Assembly (NCBI GenBank): GCA_013399875.1
Contig: VXAZ01003471.1
Location: 936,084 to 1,000,083, forward strand
Length of the DNA: 64,000 nt
Direction: 5' to 3'
From: Gymnorhina tibicen
Lineage: Eukaryota > Chordata > Aves > Passeriformes > Artamidae
Shown piece after piece: positions 39,301-49,650 of this stretch (within the stretch, counting starts at the first letter, position 1; each line of letters starts with the position of its first letter). The translations under genes and the position numbers were made by a program. Under the pieces are notes generated by a model. It was not told the DNA's origin. It did no database searches and saw only the letters and a list, made by a program, of their open reading frames with translations.

Positions 39301-42299
39301 AGCTTTCAAGCCAAGTCCTTCCGACCAGGAGCAGAGAGTTGTGGTGTGGAGGGGTGAGGCACAGCATGGGCTGGAATGACACCACCATGAAGGTGCTCCC
39401 TTCAGACGCAGGGAGAGTAGCGTGTTTTATACCTTCTGCATCTTTATCTTCCAACTTTATATACGCTTCAGGTTGCCACTGGGTTATTTTTAGGTCATTT
39501 CAGGGGTATAAATTTCTGCAAGAGCTATTTCTGGGACCTCTGCCAAATTGGAAGCTGTAGTAACCTAAACCTCCCCCACCCAGCAGCCTCAGCCACTCTC
39601 TTTCTTGCTACTCCACGCAGCCCCCGAGGAGAAGGCACATCACTCAGTAGGAAAAAAGAATGCAAAATAAATGCCCCCACAAGGCTGGGGAAGAGCCAGG
39701 CACCCAGCAGAGCTGCAGGCACACTTCCCTGCTGGGAGCAGTAGGCAAGCACCCATCACCCAGGGAGGTTCCCCCCACGCAGACACTGATGGGAGGCAGT
39801 GCTGGAGTATGGCCCTCTCTGCCCCCTCAGGCTGCTCTGCTCTGCGTTCTGATGTGATGGACAAAGTGGATGTGAGTTTTTCATCAGGCTGTGAGAGGCT
39901 GTTTTTCTGATAAGCAGGCCCTGCAATGACTGCTGTAGCTCCAGATGTTGTGGCTTACAGGGTTTGGGAATTCCTTGTGTTAGAAATGTTGGCCTGGGTT
40001 TGGAGTTCTGGAATTTAATCTGGGAGAATCTTTCCAGTTATCAAAAATGCACCATGACCTGACCAGAAAATCTGACTTTCGCTGGGTTTGAATGTACTCG
40101 CAAGGGTTTGATGTGTATGGAAAACACAACGTGCCAGAGGATCCCAGGCACTGCCAGGGCAGGGCAGAAGCATGGCCCTAAAACACAGAAGTGACTTGAG
40201 CCTCTTGCAGTTCATTTGCAAGTTTTCAGGGCTTGAACTGTTCTGTACTTCGTGCAGTAGTGCACAGATCTTTGACATGTGGTCAAACTTAAAAAGCACA
40301 ATTGCTTGTCTCTCATAATCAATGGCAATGCTCTAGAACTAACAAAAAATAACTAAATCCCTTTTCACGTTGCCATCTTTTCCCAGTTTGACTGCCAGGA
40401 TTTTGCTGTAGGCATCTTAATCTTGTCTACAAGACATGATGCTATCAGCATTATGGAGAGAATTTTTTTACGGTAACACTGACTTTTTTTATCACGGGAG
40501 TATGGATCAGTTAAATTTTGCTGTACACAGTGGAACAATTTTCCACAAAAGAAGTCAATAGAGAAAAAGAATTTAAATGCTAAATTAACCCCCCAACAAA
40601 AGCAATGTTTTAGCCCAATGCCTCCTTGATGTCCAGAACAAATTTTGCTAAGAGCAAGCTTTATAAGGAATCTACGTCAAAGTAGATCTATTATCTGATA
40701 GATAAGTAATGGGCTTCATCAGTCATTTTTATCCGTGGGAAAGGGGCAAAGGATGGAAGAGGAAAGTGAGTCTGTTGGAAGGCTGTCCATTGGAAGCATT
40801 ACCCAGACAGTGAGATTGCATGTCTGTATGCAGACTTGAAAAGACACAGATCATCAGATACCAGTGCATGCCTTTGAAAATGGGTCATAAACATTAGAGG
40901 AAAGGATGCAAGGAGAAAGAGAGTACCACAGCTTTACCCTACAGAGATTATGTAAGTGTATGTATGTACGTGTGTGCGTGTGTGCATGTGCGATAAACAA
41001 GCAGGATAAAGAACTCAAATCTGTCAAACAATGATACTGAGCTAAAGATTTGTTTATAGCAATATTGCTCTACACTTTTTCAACTTCCTCCTTGAAACAG
41101 TGCTGGAAACTATATTAAAATACACTGTACAGTAGTGTAAAACACATGGAGAAGCTGAGGAGGCATGCAACAATAGGGCTGTACCTGTCTCTCCATAGCA
41201 GTAGCTCAACCCATTTCCAAGTGCTGGAATTCAGCTGTCTACTCCATCAGGTTGACAGAACTGACCTGGGACAACAAATTGTCCATCAGTCAGTCCCATG
41301 GTATGGTTTAGAAATCAGCATGGGTCTGGGACTACAGGCAGTTTGAATGCTGTCACACCTTCCTTAGAAGGTGAACTTGCTTAGAATACAATGCATTTCA
41401 GCACATGAGTATCATATATATGAAGTGATGCCTTCCAAATGAAATGGCATGATCTGCACCCTGGCTGTCAGTGTTGGGTGTCACATACCACCACCAGCTT
41501 CAAGGTGAAGGATGGTCAGTAAAGGTGGCATACCAAGGTTTTTGGCTGATGCTCCCTCTGTTCATCTCACACTCACTTGGAAAGGAGTTCAAACCAGTAG
41601 CTGGCTTCAGTGATAATTCTTTGGGGGGAAAAAAGTGAAGTAACTGGAATTTAAGGAGCTGGTGAACTGTGGCAGCAGAGGGCTTCTAGAAGTTTTTTGC
41701 ATCTTATTGTCCATTAGAGGGCTTTATTCCTTTTGTGACTCAGGGGCATGAAATGGGAATCTGATAAGAAAATAAGTGTGCTTGTTCATACTGCAGGAAG
41801 CCTGAAACTGAGATGGGCAAATAGCATGTGCAAAGTCGTAATGCAATATGACACATCCTGCTCCAAACACAGCAGAAATTAAGCTGTTGGACAGTTTCAA
41901 TTAATTGAAAATAGGGAGCATTTCTGAGCCATTTTCTTAGTGCTGTCTATTTTAGAAATGCTGCTCTTCCCCTCCAAAATGTGTAAGCAGATGTCTGGCT
42001 GGAAGGTAAATAGTGTGCACTCAATGCTCAGGCATCCTCTCCATTGAGGTAAAAAGATCCCTGTGAAAGACCTCCCACATGCTCTGGGAATGCAGCCTCA
42101 AGCACCTGGGGTCTCAATGAGTAAAATATTTTACATATTAGAGGGTGCCCATGGAGCCCACTAAACACACGTACACACATATTCCAAAATCCTCTGTGTA
42201 CTTGACTCTGAACAGACTTTGACATTCATCATAATCTGCCAAAACCGGTATGTGCTTTAGGCTGGAAGATGGAATCGAGCGTACTCTGACAAAGTTTGT
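30368..42299. other. Non-coding stretch, no recognised gene or repeat
   Basis: About 12 kb of mixed composition. GC-richer islands at about 31.4-33.0, 35.0-35.2, 36.7-37.1 and 39.5-39.9 kb hold the longest chance ORFs (up to 160 codons), often on both strands at once. Poly-T runs at about 36549 and 39131 and a GT-rich tract at 40950-40992 are the only low-complexity features. No exon with convincing domain content was seen. Confidence 0.45.
40950..40992. repeat. GT-rich interrupted microsatellite
   Basis: Runs of TGTA then TGTG with C interruptions (gtgtatgtatgtacgtgtg and onward). Confidence 0.8.
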
Positions 42300-42646
42300 C
42301 GTTGTAGCAAACTGAGTGGGGTAGTGGACACTTCAGGAGGGAGAGCCCCTCTGAAGGAAGACTTGGATAAGGTAGAAGACTGGTCTAACTAGAAACTGAA
42401 GAAGTTCAACAAGGACAAGTGTAAGGCCTTACACCTAGGAAAACATAATGCAGGACTGCAGAACAGACTGGGATCTACCCAGCTGGGGACCAGCTCTGTG
42501 GAAAAGGGACCTGGGGGTCCTGGTGGACAACAGTATGAGTGAACTGTGTATTTCTGCAGCAAGAAAACCAGCGGGATGCTGGGTTACATCAGCAAGGACA
42601 TCAGCAGCTGAGATAAAAAAGTCATTATCCCACTGTACTCGGAGCT
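42300..42646 (+). repeat. CR1-type LINE, left part (split by LTR)
   Basis: This corresponds to the C-terminal end of the CR1 reverse-transcriptase ORF. Visible hallmarks in order: 'gaagttcaacaaggacaag' (FNK.KCK pattern), 'ttacacctaggaaa' (LHLG pattern), 'agggacctgggggtcctgg' followed by 'tggacaacag' (the DLGVLVD-N pattern), 'gggatgctgggttacatcag', and 'cccactgtactcggagct'. These are diagnostic of avian CR1 elements. The frame is interrupted, so it is not functional. The element continues on the right side of the nested LTR at 43230. Confidence 0.88.
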
Positions 42647-42774
42647 TGTGTTGGGGATTAACACCAGACAGAGACAAGTGCCATGCAGTTGCTTGGTCAT
42701 TCCCCCACCAGTGGAACCAGGGAGAGAATAGTAAGCATAAAAGCTAGAAAGTTCAAAGGTTGAGATAAAAACAT

Positions 42775-42780
42775 TTTAAT
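42775..42780 (-). terminator. LTR poly(A) signal
   Basis: ATTAAA on the minus strand, downstream of the LTR TATA box at retrovirus-like spacing. Confidence 0.55.
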
Positions 42781-42948
42781 AGGGAAAGCAAAAGCCATGC
42801 ATGCAAGCAAAGCAAAACAAGGAACTAATTCACAGGCAGGTGTTCAGCCATCTCCAGGAGAGCAGGGCCCCATCACACATAACAGTTACTTGGGAAGACA
42901 AATGCCAGCACTCCAAATGCCCCTTTCCTTCCTGCTTTTTCCCCCCAC

Positions 42949-42956
42949 TTTATATA
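42949..42956 (-). promoter_or_regulatory. LTR TATA box
   Basis: TATATAAA on the minus strand inside the LTR, positioned in the expected U3 location upstream of the ATTAAA poly(A) signal. Whether it is still active is unknown. Confidence 0.65.
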
Positions 42957-43229
42957 CTGAGAATGATGCCACATGGTCTGGAATATCCCTTTGGTCAGTT
43001 GGGATCAGCTGTCCCAGCTGTGTTTCCTCCCAGTTTCCCATGCACCCCAGCCCCTCACCAGCATGGCAGCATGAAAAGCATGAAAAGGCCTTGGCTCTGT
43101 TTGAACCCTGCTCAGCAATAACAAAAACATCTCTGTGTTATCAACTGTGTTTTCATCACAAATCCAAAATACAGCCCCACAGTAGCCACTGTGAAGAAGA
43201 CTAACTCTACCACAGGCAAAACTAACACA

Positions 43230-43320
43230 GTGTGCCAGGAAACACCTGGAATATTCTGTTCAATTTTAGTCCCTGCTATGCAAAGATGTGGACAGGCTGG
43301 AGAGGGTCCAGAAAAGCTGC
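43230..43320 (+). repeat. CR1-type LINE, right part (split by LTR)
   Basis: Resumes the CR1 sequence exactly where the LTR interrupts it: 'cacctggaatattctgttca' (the HLEYC.Q pattern), then 'atgtggacaggctggagag' and 'ggtccagaaaagctgc' (D.LERVQ..A pattern). Similarity fades after about 43320. Confidence 0.8.
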
Positions 43321-44089
43321 TTCACATGTGATCCTGGATTAATGCACACTTGAGGCATTGCAAGTGGTATTTTCCTATCAGGTGGGTTTAAGCACCACTT
43401 TTAAAGCTACTGTGAGTGTCATAGAGAGGTTACAGAGATACAGAAGAGCTTCAGACTATTATTATTTTTATTGCTTAGTGCAGTTGTCCGAGTTTCAAGA
43501 GGCAAGGCTGATGAAATTTATAGCTATATTAATAATCTTCATCATATCCTTTTTTGCAGATCCCTCTTGCATGTTTCTTTAAAGCCCATGAGATCATCTA
43601 CTGCCTGTTAATGGAAAGCAGTTTATTTTGAAGGAGGAAGAACTGACAGATTTTTGTTCCCATGAACTGTGTAAGAAATCTAACAAACCAAATGCAGATG
43701 GATCAATACGGGCCGTTCTTTATTTATCACCCTCTGTCTTCCTCACTTTATTTTTATGGCTATTAAAGATGCTATCATTGATATACCATTTTTGACTGTC
43801 TCTATATAATGTACACACTGGACAATGCTGCCATTGATATTCACATAAAATGCTGGAGTATTGAATGACACAGGAAAGTGGTGTAGCCTGTCTTGCATTT
43901 CCGCTGCACAGGATTTAGCCAGGGCTGGATGTCCAGTGAGTAAAATTTCTGTTACACTCCAGGAGGTACAAGGGAAGTTTGAACTTTGCTCTGAGTATTT
44001 CTGCACTTTCAAGTGTGCTTGAGTTTTCTTTTAGGTAGGACTTTAGCTGGGGAGTTCTTGGGCTCTCTGCTTCATTGAAGTCACTCCCT
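43321..44089. other. Non-coding stretch, nothing recognised
   Basis: AT-rich DNA after the CR1 tail; ORFs at 43358-43582 (+) and 43743-44012 (-) have no recognisable domain. Confidence 0.45.
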
Positions 44090-44420
44090 TTAGGCTTCTG
44101 ATCACCAAGAAACGCAGCAGTTCTTTACTGCAGCCCTTTGATTATATGATTTCAATTAAAACTCACTACTCACTGCAGATGAGGAGGAGTCATGATCCAA
44201 ACCGTGACATTTTGTCACGAGTAAACGACTGATGGGAGCTGAGTGAATCTGAAGCTTGGCGTGGCTTGTCCTTGCCTGCATGACTGACAGCATTGTGTCA
44301 CCTAATTTGACTGTCAACAAGAGAATTAAACCTGCTTATGGAAGTGTGGCTATCAGAGATTAAAGCATCTACGCTGCAGTTCTGATTGCAATTGCTGGAC
44401 AACAAAGTCACCCACAAGCT
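44090..44420. promoter_or_regulatory. Candidate enhancer: TALE-like motif cluster with palindrome
   Basis: This 330-bp block has a dense set of known transcription-factor-type words: a LEF/TCF-like CCTTTGAT at 44135-44142, homeodomain-type CAATTAAA at about 44153, a perfect 17-bp palindrome at 44203-44219 with TGACA and TGTCA arms, TGACAG at about 44285, TGTCA at about 44296 and CTGTCA at about 44311. TGACA/CTGTCA is the known core of MEIS/PREP-type TALE homeodomain proteins. No ORF, no repeat and no promoter motif is present. Function is inferred from motif density only. Confidence 0.3.
44203..44219. other. 17-bp perfect palindrome (CGTGACA-TTT-TGTCACG)
   Basis: Seven-base arms are fully complementary around a TTT centre, placing two TGACA half-sites head to head. 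Confidence 0.6.
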
Positions 44421-47400
44421 AGTTTTAAATGAGTCACCCTAAGACTGGTAGCAGTCTGGAAGTGGGAAGCCAAACTCAGCAATGATTGGTCACCCCACTA
44501 CTTGGGGAGATTTACAGCCTGCCATGTACTTTCAGTTTAGGATCTGAAATTGGACTGAAACTGGACATGTGGAAAGCTTGATTTTCCAGGTAAGTCAGCT
44601 CAACTCCTCTTAAAAGAAAAGCAAAGCAAAGAAGAACAATGCCCTTACATTCATCAAAAGCAGCTTTAACTGTGCTTCTGCAGCAAGATTCACCTCAGTT
44701 GTCAGAAAGAGAATGTGATGCAGGTCTGGCACTGGGTAACTTGTGCTGTGTAGTTGGGAAATCTGGTCTATTTAGGCAGCCTGTATTGACTGCAGCAATC
44801 CTTGCAAATTTAGTAAGAAGAAAATTTATACCTCTTCCCAGCTAAATCTGCGGTAAGCAGGTAGAAATCCAGGGCTAAAGCCTTACAATAGAAGGAAACA
44901 TTATTCTAGTGTCTCAATTTGCTAGAAACAAATGCTGTGGCATTTAAATTGGAGCATCTATCTCTAGCAACGCAGCACCTCTAATCGGTTTCTCACCTTT
45001 ACATTTGAATGGAGTGAAGGCAGAGATTCTGCATTTACAATTATAGCAGATGACTTCATCCCTCTGAAATGACTTTAAAAGATTAGAATACATGGATTAT
45101 TTATTAACTCTTAGTGAATGTATTTCTAGAATGGGAACAACATATTGCATCAATGTCTAGTTCCACAGTTTAACTATTTTAATTAAGAGGGAAATGTATA
45201 TTGCTGTAAGGAATTCAGCCCACATACCACTGTGCGAGGCTTCTTCCTGACTGTTTCCTTTTTAGTACAAAGCCTTTGTTCCTTTAAACTCGTGTTCATA
45301 ACAGTGATTGTAACACTGGAATCGTCTGTGATAACTCATAAATAACAGTTCTAGCTGAAACAAGGCTGTTCAGCCAAGCCATCCAAAACTGGCAACCCAA
45401 CAGTTACTTGACCCATTTTGATCATGAGCATCTGATTCACAGGTTGGCAGAGAGATTTGTGACGGAGTTGCACTGGCAGCTTAACCCAAAGACTCCTGCT
45501 GCCCAGATAACAAAGAAACCTATCTTGTCTAAGTTCATGACAGCAACTACAGCATATCCAGAATTGTTTTCCTTCCTTCTTGAATTTTGTAGCGAATCTC
45601 TCCCCTACTAAAGCCTTCAGTTAGTTCCTGAATCGTAAAGCAGCATGCCTTAGAAGTGGTAAAAAACAGATGAGACAAGCATAAAAACGGTGTTCCAGAC
45701 CTCCAAACCAGGTGCCAGTCCAGATGAAATATAAAGCTGTCCACAGCTAAGCAGACAGTTTTCCAAGGAAGGCTGAGACAGATCAAGACCCATCTGCTGC
45801 AAGTGGAATGCTGGCTCCTCCCAGCAGAGCTGGGGAACAAGAAAGAGGTAAACACAGCCCTGGATGCCTGCAGTAGCTGATCAGCACTGGCACGCCGCCG
45901 AGCCACAGCCTGGACTCTTCTATGGGAAAAAGCAGGGATCAAAGTCAGGAGACAGAGAGAATTCACCGTGATTCACTTTGACAACGTGTTGTCCCAACAG
46001 AAAAAGAAAACAACATAATTTAGATGCTGTCAGGACAAAATGTCACCTTTAAAGAAATGGAGATCTAATTATCAAGATATCGTTTGGGAGACCTGGTATG
46101 GAACAATTCACAGATACAATGAAGAATTAAACCCTTTCAAAGCCATGTAAACATATTTTTCCTTTATGTCTCGTACTTAAAATTTTCAGCTGGGCTAAAT
46201 GCATCAAGCCTAATGACTGAACATTTAAAAACACACTATATAATGCTTTTAAGCTTGCTGTAAAGTGTTATTACATGCTAAGATGCTAAGGACTAGTTTC
46301 ACCTCAATGTTCTGACTCATTAAACAACTGCACTTGTATGGTGCCATACTTGAATGATAAGGCCTATCTGCAAAATGCAGCAAGAATTTGCAGGATTACA
46401 CCTATATGATTAGGATAATTTGAAAGGCACAAGAACTAAGAACCAGAAAGAAGGACCATCAAGTTCGTATCAGTCTATTACAGCAGGACTTGTTCTGTTA
46501 AATAACGGAGTTGCTTTTTTAAGCTCTTCCACTTCACTTTTATAGTGGTGAACTCAAGAGCAAAGTAGTTACCAGGAATCACCAAGGTAGTCTGAATAAG
46601 AACTGTCTGAAAGCCTCTTCAAATGGAGCATGACACTTAGGTTCCAAAAATACTGTCTTCATTTTGTATTAAGAAGAAAGTACCATTTGGAAACGTGATT
46701 TCACAATTCACTGAAAAATCATAAATGGAAGACTTTGTTCCAAAAATTCTCACCACCCTAAATTTTTTCCTTTTTTCTGGACAAATATATTTTGCATATT
46801 TGGACAAGGGTTTGGACAGGCAAGCAAACTTGTGCATACTTATTAAACCAAGTGCTAAACAGTTCTATGGATAATCTTTTGTGGGTTGCTACAAATAAAG
46901 GTAATCGTAACCTGAAAAATTACAGTTAATTACAATTAAGAAAGGCAACTGTGGAACCTGGTTCTGCTTAGTTTAAATCCTCATCTTTCCTCTGGGCCAA
47001 ATCCCAATATCCTTTTATGCAGTCTTTTGTTTCCTCAGACTTCCTTTATCTTCTAGCTTAAATTCAGTGCATACACCATAACAGCTGCTGAGGTGTAGTT
47101 ATGGGGCATACTGGGAAAGGAGCTCTGAGCTAGCAGTAATTTGCATGTTTCATTAACTAGATAATCAGGACACTTGGGCAAGTTTTTTTCCCAAGGAAAC
47201 ATTCTTCACCTGGATATGTGCCATCTTTAAACCCAGAAACTTCTTGTGGAAATGTATGTCCCTCCTGAGCCCAGAATGAAAACTTCTGCCTCAAATCAGA
47301 CAGCGAGGCGCGTTCTCCTCCCACCAGGACTACGGGCTGAGCAGGCTTTTGCAGCTGCATCTCATGCCTTCAAATGGAGGCTCTTGCCACCAGCCTCTTC

Positions 47401-49650
47401 CAAGGTGGAGTTATGTCCACTTCTCCTGCCCTTGTACACATGGAAGAAATGGTTAATTTACCGAGAGAGCTGCTCTGGCTAGGTGACCATTACATGAACC
47501 TACAAATACAATGCCTGGCAAGCAGGTTCCTTCCAGTCTGAACTGGGTACTTCAGGGATGTGAACACAAAGCTCTCATGGTCCAGATGGCAGCACTGGAC
47601 TTTTTTGGGCGTGTCCAGGGGCATGCCCTGTTTTGGGACACAGTACCGACTCCCTTCCCTTTCTAGCAACCAAGAGAGGGTCAGGCTCTCCTGCACAACC
47701 ATGTGCAAGTTTTTCCCCTCCCAAATTTGGAGGTAAAGCCCGGGCTAAAGGGTTCTTATTCCTGATAAGACAACAGCAGATTAAATAGGATGAACTGATC
47801 GACTGTACTTCTTGTAAAGTTATCCCCAGAGATAAATGTACAATGTTGTTATGGAGGCTGTGGTGGTGTCTGCAGCATAACTAAGGCTGACAGACTGCTT
47901 GCATGTGGGTGGCTGTCTTCTTTCCAGCTGTGACCAGCTGAATTATATCACCTGTCCCACTTGATATATTAGGATATGCCCAAACTCAAGATGCATGTTG
48001 CTGCAATAGGGAAATTAATGTCCACCACTGGAGGCAATTAATAATGATTAGGAGCAAACCAGCAGGGTTAAATCTGTGCATTTAACAAAGTGTTCATACA
48101 GCTTTTTATACTATACTTCAACCACTGGGTTCTCTCAAATTTCTGCTTCTCTTTTGGGGGGGCTAGGACAACCTTATCTTAATTAATGTGTAAACTTAGT
48201 TGAAATGTCAAAGTTGTTTCAATAAGACATGTTTATTCATTACTCAGTTCCAGCATCAGACCCAGTAGAAGAAAGCATCAAACACACCCGTGTGAAAGAG
48301 TCTATTAAAAAAATGTTAATGTTCATCTCTATGTCCATTTTCATTCAGAACAGCACAGCTCTAGGTATTTGTGTTTGAAGTCGCTGCATCTCTTTGATTT
48401 CTGGACTCCTCAGCTAGTGCACTAAAAAGTGGCAGCAAATTGACACATGGAAAATTCTCAATGCTCAGTTTAGAGCAACTCCTTAATTACCATAGAAAAT
48501 GGTGAGTGATGGGTTATTAATTTCCCTTTTGTGGCCAAAATGTGATTTCAGATATGAATATTGGGCATCTAATAGGAATAGGATGCTCTTGCATATTTTA
48601 AAGCTCTGGATACAGGAAGCCTTGTGGTGTTCAGTGCTTTGTGGACCTCTGTAAGAAGCTACTCAGTTTTGCCAACTCTAGGTACTCCAAAATTGATGAG
48701 GTTTCTAAACACATAAGAATTTCCTCTTGTGCAGTTTTAGTAATAGTGAGATTCCTTAATATTCCTGAATTTTAGAGCATACACATAGATTCACAACTCT
48801 TTTATTCTGCCTTTTGATTTTGATTGCCATTTTGACATTTTCCCACCTTCTTTTGAAACTGCAAGGACTTAAATCTTGGTAGGGCAAGCAGAGAGGGAAG
48901 GGAGGAAGCCACAAGCTAAAGAAGACTGCAAAACTTTAAGAAAAACATGATGATTGCAACAAAGTAGGAAGAGTCTGCAATGGGGTGCATGGTGACAGGT
49001 AAATGGTACTGCATTAACATCAAAATCTACCCCAAGTCAACTTTACTTCTTTGTAGTATTGGGCAAGAGTTTTCATCAACACTGAGGGGCAAAGATCATA
49101 GATGTCACCAAACCAGTGAGCCACCCTTGGCAGTCAGGGTAGGGATGGGGATGATGATGGGGAATCACATGTAAAAAAATATTCATAACTATTCACATTT
49201 TCCATGTTATCCATGTCTTGCCAAGTTTCTCATGTGATAAAAAGGACTCTGGAACTACTCCTTTTTCATTCCTGTGGACTATGGTTATGTGATTTGTAGT
49301 CTTGCAAATAGTCTGCCTTCAGCTGTATACTCTGTAACTTCAGGCTCAGTATAAATACTATGCAGAAACACTACTCAAAACTTTACAAGTTTGCTACTGA
49401 TATGCCTCACAAGTGCTGCAAGTTCATCAGATGCACACTATCCAAATTAGGTTCTGAATGTGAATGAAAACACAGAAAGTCTTTTGCTGCTAGTAGATAA
49501 GGAGTCATACCTTTGCTCATCCGGAAGTATAAGAAAAGATTTTTACTGAGGTTAAAAGTGATGCACTACACCTTCAGCTGCAACCCAACTGTTGTTAGGA
49601 AAGCCCCTTTGAAACTGAAATGTCAGATTTAGGGGGATGTTTTGCGCACT
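44421..49650. other. Non-coding stretch, nothing recognised
   Basis: AT-leaning DNA with scattered chance ORFs (longest 45547-45966, minus, 139 codons). No recognisable transposon, RNA gene or exon. Confidence 0.5.

Larger units (their letters stand above)
42647..43229 (-). mobile_element. Solo LTR of an avian endogenous retrovirus, nested in CR1
   Basis: A 583-bp segment interrupts the CR1 and begins TGTGTT and ends AACACA, a perfect six-base terminal inverted repeat of the TG...CA retroviral kind. Read on the minus strand it contains a TATA box (TATATAAA, at plus positions 42949-42956) and an ATTAAA poly(A) signal (plus 42775-42780) in the right order, defining U3, a roughly 170-bp region to the poly(A) signal, and U5. 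I recognise the overall sequence as a common avian LTR family. No primer-binding site or gag, pol or env follows, so it is a solo LTR left by recombination between the two LTRs of a provirus. No exact target-site duplication is apparent (gagct left, gtgtg right), so the class is not settled. ORFs at 42797-43204 are frames through the LTR, not genes. Confidence 0.85.

Noticed and set aside
42797..43204. 135-codon and 106-codon ORFs
   Set aside because: They lie entirely inside the solo LTR and are read antisense to it.
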